Positions 25,541 to 34,886 of a DNA stretch of 64,000 bases are shown piece by piece. Under the pieces are notes generated by a model. That model was not told the DNA's origin and made no database searches. It saw only the letters and a program-made list of their open reading frames with translations. A program made the translations under genes and the position numbers. Within the stretch, counting starts at the first letter, position 1; every line of letters begins with the position of its first letter. The DNA is from Methylobacterium phyllostachyos. Its GTDB lineage: Bacteria; Pseudomonadota; Alphaproteobacteria; Rhizobiales; Beijerinckiaceae. The stretch is from assembly GCF_900103445.1 (NCBI RefSeq), contig NZ_FNHS01000017.1, forward strand, positions 1 through 64,000. Direction: 5' to 3'.

Positions 25541-28500
25541 CTAAAAAGAATCTTCGGCGGTGCAGATGAAATAGAACCGGCAGGTCGGACAATCGCTCGA
25601 CGGTTTCGTCGGGAAGTGGCCGGCCTCGATCCCGGCGATGGCATCGGCGTACTCGGTCAGACCCGCGCCGCCCTGATCGGGATCGATGTTCACCGCCTCA
25701 GGGGTGGCGGGATAGACCGCCTGCAGGACGACCGTCCGCCCGGGGTACGTTTGGCGCATTGCCTCGCCGAGCAGTTCCCAGATGGCCTTTTCATCCTCGC
25801 TCTTTGATTTGCGACCGGTCCGGTAGATCTGAGCGACGATCGTCCCGTCGAGCTTTTCCACGATACGGTCGGCGCGGACGCCGATATGCCCCTCGGCGAT
25901 GGTGACATGCAGGTGGCGATCGACGATCGCGCCGTCCTCGTCCAACAACGTGACGGCGTTTTCGACCATGGTGTCGGCCGCACTTCGGTAGACAGGCTCG
26001 AAGCCGTGATCGATCGGCCCCCGTTCGACCCAGAGTGTGGCCAGATGGTCGCGCGCTGCGATCGTGGTAACCGGGAGACCTGCAGTGCGCTGGTCAGAGA
26101 TCCACGCCATGGTCGCGCGCACGCAACGGTGAAACGCGAGGTAGGCGCTGGCCGCACTTCGGTCACCGAGGTCGTCGACGACTTCGTAGCGGTAGCGGGC
26201 CGGGCATTTCGTCCAAATCAGCAGATCGCGGGCATCGTGGACGTTTGGGGGTACGACGGTCACGATTTCCGGCGGCCGGGCGCTTAAGGCTAGGGTCGGA
26301 GCGACGCGCGCTTTCGGTAGGCGTATCCCGAGGTCTTTGAGGAACTTCGACGGGTTGCAGGTCGCCTTCGCGGTGTAGCGTTTCGCGCTGCTGATCGAGA
26401 GAACGTCTCGCGATCGTGAGAGGGCGACGAAGAAGAGGCATTGCTCCTCGGCGTCGTGATCGCTCGGCGGTATGGCGAGCCGCTCGATCCCCCGCGGGGC
26501 CGGACAGCGCACGCTCTGGCGTTTGCCTGGCACGTACCGGCTCGCCACCTGGGGTAAGTGCACGGCCGGGAACTCCAGGCCTTTGGCAGCGTGCACGGTC
26601 ATCATCCGCACGGCGGGAATGCCATCGGCCTCCGGCGGCACGACCCGGAACGCGCGATCGTCGTCGAGGCGCTCGAGCCGACGGATGCGCTCGAGAAACG
26701 CGTGCCGGCTTCCTCGGCCGCCGCTTGCCACAGCTTGCTCACGAGCGAATTTCAAAAGCTGGTAGATGGCGATCAGGCATTGCTGGGAGCGTACGCCCGG
26801 ATCATCGACGAAGCGCCGGAGGTACCCGCTGGCCTCAAACAGATAATCCGCGAGCATCCGCCAAGGCGTCGTACCCCGTGTCACTCCGGTGAGATGACCG
26901 GCCAGACGAAGCAGGCCCTCCCGTCCAACCTCCGTCAGTCCATCGATTGATCCCGGGCGTGCGCAGACGGCGAGGATGTCCTCGCCCGTTGCTTCGGCCT
27001 CGCGGATCGCCAGGAGCGCGTCACGACGTGTCGCGCCGTATTCCGGAAATTGTGCGACGCGGATCAGCCCCGCCGCGTCTCTATCGGCCCCGAGTGAAAC
27101 GATCGAGAGCAGATCCCGGATCTCGGGTCGCTCGAACAGATCGCCGAGGTACAGGATCGGAACGTCGAGCTCCTGAAGCAACCGACCGAAACGGGCCAGG
27201 CACAGGTGCGTTCGTGCGAGGATGGCTTGGCGATCAGGCGGGATTCCCTCGGATGCGAAACGCGCGATCTGATCGCGTATAGCGCCAGCCTCCGATCGGA
27301 GGTCATCCGCTTGTAGGTGGTCCACGTATCCCACCGTGCCACGATGGGGATGCCATACCACCGCCGGCTTCGGAGCCGCGGCGATCTTGCCGCCATACTG
27401 CTCGAACAGTTTTACGACCGCCTCACCGGACCGGTAATTCGTCGTCAGCGACCGGCTTTGCCCATCCCGATACCGAGCCGCAAAGCCGGACGCATTGGCC
27501 GGAGCTGCGCCACGGAATCGGTAGATCGATTGCCGGGGATCCGCCACCGCCCAAACGCGCCGTCCGTCATCCGCGATTTGGTCGAGCAAGGCGGTGCTCG
27601 CCGCGTTCACATCCTGATACTCGTCGATGAGGATCCAGCGATGGCGATCTCTGACCGTGGCCCGCACACCCGCTTGGTCGGTTAGCAACCGCGCTGCCTT
27701 GCCGACGAGATCGCCAAAATCGACAGCGCCCATGGCATCCAGCGCGTCTTGATACACCGTGTAGACGCCGCCGACCTCGACAGCCTTCTCGGCGGCTTCC
27801 ACCACCTCTGGAGGGCCGCCAGCAGCGAGCGCCTCCTGCGCAGCCGCCAGGTATTCGGCCGGGCCGACCATCTCGTCCTTTGCCCGCGAGATCGCTCGCA
27901 GGATCGGGCGGAGCTCCAGCGTCGGATCCCAGAGATTCTGAAAGTGGCGAAGTTTCAGATGGGGCAGGACATCTTCGAGCAGGCCGAGACAACGCGCCTC
28001 GTCGAACACATCGAAGTTGCCCTTCAGCCCCGCCTGCGCCGCGTACAAACGCAGAAGCTCCAGGCCGAACGCATGGAAGGTGCCGATCCACATCTGCGCG
28101 GCTGCGCCTTCGTCCAGCAGTGCGATGCGCTCTCGCATCTCCGCGGCGGACTGGTTCGAGAACGTGAGTGCGAGGATCTCCCAAGGCTGAACGCCGGTCC
28201 CCAGGAGGTACTCGATTCGCCCCACGAGCGTACGGGTTTTGCCCGTGCCGGGCCCGGCATCGAGAATAAGCGGGCGCTCGTCCCACTCCGCGGCAGCCCG
28301 TTGCTCGGGATCGAGCGGAATGACTGGAGGCGGCTCCTTTACCGCGCTCGGTTCGGGAAGCGGAGGCAGCAGGAGAGCCCGGATCGCCTGCATCGTGACG
28401 AACGAGAGCGGAAGCCCTACCACCGCCGCGATCTCAGACGGCTTCTGCCGGTCATGGACCAAGCGTTGCCGCAGTAGGTCGGCCGGAAGTAAGAATTCCT

Positions 28501-28903
28501 GCGCGAAGACGTCGGCTTGCGTCTCCCGCCGCTCGCGCGGTGAATAGGCAACGACCCGCTCTGCACCTATCTCGAAAACCTGTCCCCCGAAACCTGGCTC
28601 GGTCGAGCGCACGAGCGATTGGCGCTCGTCGTGTAGATAGAAGTGCCCGATCTCGTGCGCTGTGACGATCGTCCGCTCGCCCGCCTCCAGGTGCCCTGCA
28701 AGACGAATGAACCCGTCACCTCGCTCCAGCACCCCAATGACTTCGGGGCCGTACACCGTTCCGGGTTCGAGCGTATCGACTTCAAGGTCCGCGATCTGCA
28801 GAGCCGCTGCGACGAGAGCTGCTCCTGTCCCATCGACGGCCCGTGCGGCAGCTTCAGCGTGTACGCGTCGCGCAATGACCCGGATGCCGCGCCAAGCGTC
28901 CAC
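25541..28903 (-). CDS. ImmA/IrrE metallopeptidase + UvrD helicase + Fe-S PD-(D/E)XK-like fusion
   Basis: 1120 residues. Residues 1-150: ImmA/IrrE-type zinc peptidase with HEIGH (83-87) and the third-ligand block ETQADVFAQEFLLP (127-140). Residues about 195-800: superfamily 1A UvrD/Rep helicase with Walker A GPGTGKT (217-223), Walker B LIDEYQD and the MTVHAAKGLEF motif. C-terminal 250: RecB/AddB-like nuclease with a likely Fe-S cluster from Cys in WTKCPARYRY plus C1105, C1108 and C1114. The nuclease core reads VRADRI then QIYRTG, where active family members have D-x-K (DYKTG); Ile and Arg replace the Asp and Lys, so it may not cut DNA. Start GTG, 2 bases after the HTH gene. Confidence 0.88.
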   Translation of the reverse strand: MDAWRGIRVIARRVHAEAAARAVDGTGAALVAAALQIADLEVDTLEPGTVYGPEVIGVLERGDGFIRLAGHLEAGERTIVTAHEIGHFYLHDERQSLVRSTEPGFGGQVFEIGAERVVAYSPRERRETQADVFAQEFLLPADLLRQRLVHDRQKPSEIAAVVGLPLSFVTMQAIRALLLPPLPEPSAVKEPPPVIPLDPEQRAAAEWDERPLILDAGPGTGKTRTLVGRIEYLLGTGVQPWEILALTFSNQSAAEMRERIALLDEGAAAQMWIGTFHAFGLELLRLYAAQAGLKGNFDVFDEARCLGLLEDVLPHLKLRHFQNLWDPTLELRPILRAISRAKDEMVGPAEYLAAAQEALAAGGPPEVVEAAEKAVEVGGVYTVYQDALDAMGAVDFGDLVGKAARLLTDQAGVRATVRDRHRWILIDEYQDVNAASTALLDQIADDGRRVWAVADPRQSIYRFRGAAPANASGFAARYRDGQSRSLTTNYRSGEAVVKLFEQYGGKIAAAPKPAVVWHPHRGTVGYVDHLQADDLRSEAGAIRDQIARFASEGIPPDRQAILARTHLCLARFGRLLQELDVPILYLGDLFERPEIRDLLSIVSLGADRDAAGLIRVAQFPEYGATRRDALLAIREAEATGEDILAVCARPGSIDGLTEVGREGLLRLAGHLTGVTRGTTPWRMLADYLFEASGYLRRFVDDPGVRSQQCLIAIYQLLKFAREQAVASGGRGSRHAFLERIRRLERLDDDRAFRVVPPEADGIPAVRMMTVHAAKGLEFPAVHLPQVASRYVPGKRQSVRCPAPRGIERLAIPPSDHDAEEQCLFFVALSRSRDVLSISSAKRYTAKATCNPSKFLKDLGIRLPKARVAPTLALSARPPEIVTVVPPNVHDARDLLIWTKCPARYRYEVVDDLGDRSAASAYLAFHRCVRATMAWISDQRTAGLPVTTIAARDHLATLWVERGPIDHGFEPVYRSAADTMVENAVTLLDEDGAIVDRHLHVTIAEGHIGVRADRIVEKLDGTIVAQIYRTGRKSKSEDEKAIWELLGEAMRQTYPGRTVVLQAVYPATPEAVNIDPDQGGAGLTEYADAIAGIEAGHFPTKPSSDCPTCRFYFICTAEDSF

Positions 28904-28905
28904 GC

Positions 28906-29505
28906 CTACCCCCTACCAGTTAGCCAGAATGCCTTGCGATCCTCGGACATGCCGGACGCGCGAATCGCTTCGTCCCATGTCCGGGCCCGACCCGTCGTCG
29001 GCGGTTCGGACGCTTTGAATGCCGCCGTCAGGGCGCGTGGTCGCGAGTTCTCCAGAATGGCCTCGAACCATTCAATCGCGCATCCGAGACATTCGGCACC
29101 CGCGCGCTTGAACCACCCTGGGATCGTCGACGGGACGATTTGGCCTGTGCCGATATCCGACACGATCGACCGCGCGATGCCAAGCCTCGCTGCGAAGGTC
29201 CGCACGTCGAGCTCTTGTCGTTCGAGCGCTGCCCGTAGATCCGGAACTTCAGTCTTTTCCACCCGCTCGGTCGCATGGCGTACCGCAGCCTGCACCTTGG
29301 CGGTATAGTCTCGCGGTTGATACTCCGCTGCTGTTGCTCCGCCATGATAGGGAAGCTTGAGAATCTCAAGGGCTTCAGCGCGAATAGCATCGGCATACTG
29401 AGGGTAATCCGAGATCCAGGCGTCGATTACCCCGGGCGTGACCGCATCGACCGCTTCATGGAAGCGGATCAGCACGTCCTCCAGTCGCTCGGTCGGATCG
29501 CTCAT
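28906..29505 (-). CDS. HTH protein partnering the ImmA/IrrE-helicase fusion
   Basis: 199 residues from the ATG at 29505, overlapping the sigma-factor stop (ATGA). The middle holds an XRE-like helix-turn-helix (VRTFAARLGIARSIVSDI, about 103-120). The N-terminal part (TERLEDVLIRFHEAVDAVTP) is helical, and the C-terminal part has a CLGC pair. HTH repressors next to ImmA/IrrE peptidases are commonly their cleavage targets (as ImmR-ImmA in ICEBs1), so it is a candidate repressor or anti-sigma-like regulator here. The specific role is inferred from neighbours. Confidence 0.65.
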   Translation of the reverse strand: MSDPTERLEDVLIRFHEAVDAVTPGVIDAWISDYPQYADAIRAEALEILKLPYHGGATAAEYQPRDYTAKVQAAVRHATERVEKTEVPDLRAALERQELDVRTFAARLGIARSIVSDIGTGQIVPSTIPGWFKRAGAECLGCAIEWFEAILENSRPRALTAAFKASEPPTTGRARTWDEAIRASGMSEDRKAFWLTGRG

Positions 29506-30158
29506 GACTGCCGTCCGAGCTCTTGCATGATACGCTGGGTGGCACGATCGACCCAATCCTCTGCCGTCTTCGGCGTGATCTTCAACATCGACGCGATGCT
29601 GGCTCCTGTCTTCGAACTGTAGGTGAAACCAGCCTCATGGAGCTGGTAGGCCAATCGGTGTTTCTCAGGAAGCTGTCCGAGCACGGTTGCGATCACGGCA
29701 TGATCCTCCGGGCCCAGGGATGATCCATCCGGCGGTTCGATCGGCTGATTGGCGGCATCGCATGGAACAGGCTGTTCGATATTCTGCCGAACGTTACGCC
29801 TGCGAATCTTGTCGATAAGACGGTACCGCAGTTTGCCCTTGAAGGACTTTTCGAACCCGGCACCGTCCGCGGATTGCAGATCGAGAATGTCATCGATCAT
29901 ATCCTCGACGACCTGGGCCACAGGGTCATCGCTGTCGTTCCGCTGGCGATATCCGTACATCGCGTGCACGATCCGGTCAGCGCGTGCGGCGAGATGCTGG
30001 ACCAGGACACCGCACAGGCGCGCATCACCATTGGAAGAGAGCTGGCGGCACGCGGCCACGATCTGCCGAGGGTCCTCTCCCGGCAAGCCATTCTCATCGA
30101 CGATGGCTTTCCACTTCTCACGCAGTCGCTCCTGCGAGGCACCAATGCTGGCGTTCAT
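29502..30158 (-). CDS. Sigma-70-like (ECF-type) factor at the head of the ubiquitin-like operon
   Basis: 218 residues from the ATG at 30158. Region 2-like sequence is seen in RADRIVHAMYGYRQR through KGKLRYRLIDKIRRRNVR, and region 4 in VLGQLPEKHRLAYQLHEAGFTYSS...MLKITPKTAEDWVDRATQRI, which has the helix-turn-helix order of sigma region 4. An insertion of about 40 residues separates them. It may drive transcription of the downstream operon under stress or infection. An upstream ATG at 30242 would add 28 residues; I prefer 30158 because the extension is arginine-rich and unlike the rest. Confidence 0.7.
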   Translation of the reverse strand: MNASIGASQERLREKWKAIVDENGLPGEDPRQIVAACRQLSSNGDARLCGVLVQHLAARADRIVHAMYGYRQRNDSDDPVAQVVEDMIDDILDLQSADGAGFEKSFKGKLRYRLIDKIRRRNVRQNIEQPVPCDAANQPIEPPDGSSLGPEDHAVIATVLGQLPEKHRLAYQLHEAGFTYSSKTGASIASMLKITPKTAEDWVDRATQRIMQELGRQS

Positions 30159-30643
30159 GCGAGCCCTCGTCCTGCGAGAGCCTGCCCCCATAGCGCGAGG
30201 GCCGGCTGTGATCCGGTAGTGCGGGCAGAATAATTTTAGCACCGCAGCGGCAGAGCTTCGGTCAAATCAACCGAAGCGAGCGGCCCGAAACGCCGGCCAG
30301 TACAGGGTGGTCCAACGGGATTTGTATCCCCGTCCATCCGAACCGCGGTTGTATCTTGCGGTCGTTGCAACTTGGTTGTGCTTTTCGCGGTCACGTCGGG
30401 CCGCTGCGTCCTCTTCACTGGTCGAATCGTTTCGGCAGGCGACCCGTGAAGGCCGCCTGCCTCAACGTTAGATCAATCACGCCTTCCGCAGGGTCCAGAC
30501 GGAGCTGGTCCGGACCCTGCCTGCGCCTTGCTTCAGTCCATTCCGCGTAGACAGATCGTCAAATTGTCCCGTGTTCGTAGCAAGAATGACGGAATAATTG
30601 CCAATCTGTCGTGTTCGTCATGACAACAGAAGCGGCTGGGAGC
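30159..30643. other. Island-core boundary region and promoter of the ubiquitin-like operon
   Basis: About 485 bases without a supported gene. The leftward promoter of the sigma-factor-led operon should lie near 30160-30260. The accessory island ends and conserved chromosome (nrdJ) begins somewhere in this stretch; no tRNA gene, direct repeat or integrase marks the exact point. Confidence 0.5.
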
Positions 30644-33600
30644 TTACGAGCAGCCGGTGGTGCTGCCGCAGGTGTCGCATTTCAGGCAGGTGCCGTTCCG
30701 GACCAGCGTGAAGTTCGCGCATTCCGGGCAGGCCTCGCCGACATAGCCCTTCATCTTCGCCTCTGCGCGCCGGTCCGCGACACTCCGCTCCGCCTTGGCG
30801 AAGGGGAGGGCGTCGGCGATCGTCTCGGCCTGACCGGCCGCCACCGGCTCCGCCTTCAGCGCCGTGCTGCCGCGGATCGCGTGAACCGTCCCGCCGACCG
30901 GCGCCGTCTGTCCGGCGCTTGCCGCCCCGACACCCAGATCCGCACCGGCCGGGCCGCCCTGGATCAGGGTGAGCCGGTCGGCCGAGCCGCGCAGCAGGCC
31001 GCGCGACACGACCGAGGAGGCCGGAGCGGGCTTCGCACCCTCACGGGTCGTGTCGCCGCTCTCGCCGCCGCCGATCACCGTCCCGCCGATCTCGGCGGGG
31101 CTGACATGGGCGAGGTCGGCGCGGCCGAGATACGAGACTGCCAGCTCGCGGAACACATAGTCGAGGAGCGAGGTCGCGTTCTTGATCGCGTCGTTGCCCT
31201 GCACGAACCCCGCCGGCTCGAACCGCGTGAAGGTGAAGGCCTCTACGTATTCCTCCAGCGGCACGCCGTATTGGAGGCCGAGGGAGATCGCGATGGCGAA
31301 GTTGTTCATCAGGCTCCGGAAGGTCGCGCCCTCCTTGTGCATGTCGATGAAGATCTCGCCGAGGCGGCCGTCGTCGTATTCGCCAGTGCGCAGGTAGACC
31401 TTGTGGCCGCCCACCACCGCCTTCTGGGTATAGCCCTTCCGGCGGGCCGGCAGCTTCTCGCGGGAGCGGATCCGCTCGACGCGCTCGATCACCCGCTCGA
31501 CGATCTTCTCCGCCACCGCGGCGGCCTTGGCGGCGGCCGGGGCCTGGATCAAGGCCTCGATCCCCTCGTCGGCCTCGTCGTCCTCATCTGCGATGAGGGC
31601 CGAGTTGAGCGGCTGCGACAGCTTCGAGCCGTCGCGGTAAAGGGCGTTCGCCTTGAGGGCGAGGCGCCAGGACAGCAGGTAGGCCGCCTTGCAATCCTCG
31701 ACCGTGGCGTCGTTCGGCATGTTGATGGTCTTGGAGATCGCACCCGAGATGAAGGGCTGCGCCGCCGCCATCATGCGGATGTGGCTCTCGACCGAGAGGT
31801 AGCGCTTGCCGATCCGGCCGCAGGGGTTGGCACAGTCGAAGACCGGGTAGTGCTCGACCTTGAGGAAGGGCGCGCCCTCCAGGGTCATCGCCCCGCAGAT
31901 ATGGGTGTTGGCGGCCTCAATCTCCTTCTTGGAGAAGCCGAGGAACGGCAGCAGCTCAAAGGTCGGGTCCGACAACTTCTCGGCCGGGACCTTGAGGGTC
32001 TGGGTGAGGAAGTCGTCGCCGAGCGTCCAGCGGTTGAACACGAACTTGATGTCGAAGGCCGACTTCAGGCCCTTCTCGACCGCGGCGATCTTCTCATCCG
32101 AGAAACCCTTGGCGCGCAGCGTCGTCGGGTTGATGCCCGGCGCCTGACCCATCGAGCCGTGGCCGACCGCGTAGGCCTCGATCTCGGCGATCTCGGATTC
32201 GCGGTAGCCGAGCGCGCGGAGGGCATCCGGAGCGGCCTGGTTGATGATCTTGAAGTAGCCGCCGCCCGCGAGCTTCTTGAACTTCACCAGGGCGAAGTCG
32301 GGCTCGATGCCGGTGGTGTCGCAATCCATCACGAGGCCGATCGTGCCAGTCGGCGCGATGACGGTGGCCTGCGCGTTGCGGTAGCCGTGCTCCTCACCGA
32401 GCTTCAGCGCCCGGTCCCAGGCGGCGCGGGCGTGGTCGCCGAGATCCGCCTGCGGGATATTGGCCAGGTCGAGGGCGACCGGCGCGACGTTCAGGAACTC
32501 GTAGCCTTCAGCCTCGCCGTGGGCGGCCCGGCGATGGTTGCGGATGACCCGCAGCATCGCGTCGGCATTCTCCTCGTAGGCCGGGAAGGTGCCGAGTTCC
32601 GCGGCCATCTCGGCAGAGGTGGCGTAGGCGACGCCGGTCATGATCGCGGTCAGCGCGCCGGCCAACGCCCGACCCGCGTCGGAATCGTAAGGAAGGCCCA
32701 TGGTCATCAGCAGGCCGCCGATATTGGCGTAGCCGAGGCCGAGCGTCCGGTAGCGGTAGGAGAGCTCCGCGATCTCCTTGGACGGGAACTGCGCCATCAT
32801 CACCGAGATCTCGAGCACCACCGTCCAGAGGCGGTTGAGGTGCTCAAACGCCTCCACGTCGAAGCGCTTGGTCTCGCGATCGTACATCGTCAGCAGATTC
32901 GCCGAGGCGAGATTGCAGGCGGTGTCGTCGAGGAACATGTACTCGGAGCACGGGTTCGAGGCCCGGATCCGCCCGCCCGCCGGGCAGGTATGCCAGTCGT
33001 TCATCGTGGTGTTAAAGTGCAGGCCCGGATCCGCCGAGGCCCAGGCGGCCTCGCCGATCCGCTCCCACAGGTCGCGGGCCTTCAGCGTCTTGGTGACCTT
33101 GCCGGTGGTGCGGGCCTGGAGGGACCAGTCTGCATCCGCCTCGACGGCGCGCAGGAAGTCGTCGGTCAGCGAGACAGAATTGTTGGAGTTCTGGCCGGCG
33201 ACCGTGAGGTAGGCCTCCGAATCCCAGTCGGTGTCGTAGACCGGGAAGTCGATCTTGGTGAAACCCTGCCGGGCGAACTGCACGACGCGCTTGATGTAGG
33301 CATCCGGCACCGAGGCGCGGCGGGCGGCCTTGATCTCGCGCTTGAGGGCTGGGTTGCGCTCCGGATCGAAGCAGGCGTCGCCTTCAGCCTCGCACTGGGT
33401 GCAGGCCTTCATCACCAGGTTCAGGTGCTTGGAGACGACCTTCGAGCCGGTCACCAGGGCGGCGACCTTCTGCTCCTCCTTCACCTTCCAGTCGATGAAG
33501 GACTCGATATCCGGGTGGTCGATGTCGACGATCACCATCTTGGCGGCGCGGCGCGTCGTGCCGCCCGACTTGATCGCGCCGGCCGCCCGGTCGCCGATCT

Positions 33601-34375
33601 TGAGGAAGCTCATCAGGCCCGACGACTTGCCGCCGCCGCCGAGCTTCTCGTTCTCGCCGCGCAGCATCGAGAAGTTGGAGCCGGTGCCGGAGCCGTACTT
33701 GAACAGGCGCGCCTCACGCACCCACAGGTCCATGATGCCGCCCTCGTTGACGAGGTCGTCCTGGACCGACTGGATGAAGCAGGCATGCGGCTGCGGGTGC
33801 TCGTAGGCCGAGGCCGACTTGGTCAGCGCGCCAGTCTGCGGATCGCAGTAATAGTGGCCCTGGCTCGGGCCATCGATGCCGTAGGCCCAGTGCAGGCCGG
33901 TGTTGAACCATTGCGGCGAGTTCGGCGCCACCATCTGGCGGGCCAGCATGAAGCGCAGCTCGTCCATGAAGGCCGAGGCATCCTCCTCCGAAGAGAAGTA
34001 GCCGCCCTTCCAGCCCCAGTAGGTCCAGCAGCCCGCGAGCCGGTCGAACACCTGCGTGGCGGAGGATTCGGAGACGAAGCGCTCGTCCTCGGGAAGTTCG
34101 GCCAGCGCCGCCTCATCCGGCACCGAGCGCCAGAGGAAGGACGGAACCGCGTTCTCCTCGATCTTGCGCAAACGGGCCGGGACGCCAGCCTTGCGGAAGT
34201 ACTTCTGGGCGAGCACGTCGCTCGCCACCTGGCTCCAGCTCTCCGGCACGTCGATGCCGTCGAGGCGGAACACCACCGACCCGTCGGGGTTGCGGATCTC
34301 GCTCAGCGCCTTGCGGAAGGGGATCCCGGCGTAGGGGGATTGTCCGGTCGTGGTGTAGCGACGCTCAAAGCGCAT
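30644..34375 (-). CDS. nrdJ: Vitamin B12-dependent (class II) ribonucleotide reductase
   Basis: 1243 residues from the ATG at 34375 (MRFERRYTTTGQSPYAGIPF), the usual length of the long alphaproteobacterial NrdJ. It reduces ribonucleotides to deoxyribonucleotides with adenosylcobalamin as radical source. Signature blocks include NPCSEYMFLDDTACNLAS (active-site Asn, Cys, Glu), APTGTIGLVMDCDTTGIEPD (substrate/phosphate loop) and a C-terminal zinc-ribbon CPECANF...CLKCDTCGSTTGC that carries the redox cysteines. It stands alone on the minus strand at the island boundary. Confidence 0.97.
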   Translation of the reverse strand: MRFERRYTTTGQSPYAGIPFRKALSEIRNPDGSVVFRLDGIDVPESWSQVASDVLAQKYFRKAGVPARLRKIEENAVPSFLWRSVPDEAALAELPEDERFVSESSATQVFDRLAGCWTYWGWKGGYFSSEEDASAFMDELRFMLARQMVAPNSPQWFNTGLHWAYGIDGPSQGHYYCDPQTGALTKSASAYEHPQPHACFIQSVQDDLVNEGGIMDLWVREARLFKYGSGTGSNFSMLRGENEKLGGGGKSSGLMSFLKIGDRAAGAIKSGGTTRRAAKMVIVDIDHPDIESFIDWKVKEEQKVAALVTGSKVVSKHLNLVMKACTQCEAEGDACFDPERNPALKREIKAARRASVPDAYIKRVVQFARQGFTKIDFPVYDTDWDSEAYLTVAGQNSNNSVSLTDDFLRAVEADADWSLQARTTGKVTKTLKARDLWERIGEAAWASADPGLHFNTTMNDWHTCPAGGRIRASNPCSEYMFLDDTACNLASANLLTMYDRETKRFDVEAFEHLNRLWTVVLEISVMMAQFPSKEIAELSYRYRTLGLGYANIGGLLMTMGLPYDSDAGRALAGALTAIMTGVAYATSAEMAAELGTFPAYEENADAMLRVIRNHRRAAHGEAEGYEFLNVAPVALDLANIPQADLGDHARAAWDRALKLGEEHGYRNAQATVIAPTGTIGLVMDCDTTGIEPDFALVKFKKLAGGGYFKIINQAAPDALRALGYRESEIAEIEAYAVGHGSMGQAPGINPTTLRAKGFSDEKIAAVEKGLKSAFDIKFVFNRWTLGDDFLTQTLKVPAEKLSDPTFELLPFLGFSKKEIEAANTHICGAMTLEGAPFLKVEHYPVFDCANPCGRIGKRYLSVESHIRMMAAAQPFISGAISKTINMPNDATVEDCKAAYLLSWRLALKANALYRDGSKLSQPLNSALIADEDDEADEGIEALIQAPAAAKAAAVAEKIVERVIERVERIRSREKLPARRKGYTQKAVVGGHKVYLRTGEYDDGRLGEIFIDMHKEGATFRSLMNNFAIAISLGLQYGVPLEEYVEAFTFTRFEPAGFVQGNDAIKNATSLLDYVFRELAVSYLGRADLAHVSPAEIGGTVIGGGESGDTTREGAKPAPASSVVSRGLLRGSADRLTLIQGGPAGADLGVGAASAGQTAPVGGTVHAIRGSTALKAEPVAAGQAETIADALPFAKAERSVADRRAEAKMKGYVGEACPECANFTLVRNGTCLKCDTCGSTTGCS

Positions 34376-34886
34376 GAAACAGACCTCTCCCGACAGGACA
34401 CACGTGTCCCGGCTCCGCACGGCGCGGAGTCTTTGCCCGATCGTGGGATACGGATCCGACCGCGCCCAATCGTTGAGCGCGCTTCAGGTCCGCTTATGAA
34501 TTCATGAACCGGTCGCCCCTGCTCAATGCGCCACTCGGGGCGCGACCGATGCCGGGACGATACCGCTGTCTTCGCTCTCACGTCAACAAGTGGTGTGCAC
34601 CGACTCGGTTCCACGCTAGATCTTGTGCCGGCTCGCATATTCCTGTGGATATCGCACCGGGCCGGGATAAGTGTCGTTTCTGCTTCCTAGAATCGGATCG
34701 GGATTATTTTCGATTCACAGCCCTCGGTTGGGCGTATCTGCCCCGACAAGTTGTGGTGCGACGAACCGCGCAGCGTCTGTTGCCGCTCAGCGACACAGCG
34801 GCCCGGCGGCTGGACTCGCGCGCCCTCGGTCACCATAAGGAGGCCCAAAGGCGCCTCTGCGGCGCGGAACGATTCTGGGATCGGCG
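34376..34886. other. Divergent intergenic region upstream of nrdJ
   Basis: About 510 bases between divergent nrdJ and the NDUFA12 homologue. I looked for a B12 riboswitch box and for an NrdR box and recognised neither by eye. No supported gene. Confidence 0.45.

Noticed and set aside
30611..34507. Plus-strand open frame of 1298 codons opposite nrdJ
   Set aside because: It is the complement of the clear nrdJ gene; its sequence is Arg/Gly/Leu/Asp-rich without motifs, a common artefact of GC-rich codon bias.
34376..34886. Cobalamin riboswitch upstream of nrdJ
   Set aside because: No B12-box-like sequence was recognised; a covariance search would be needed to settle it.
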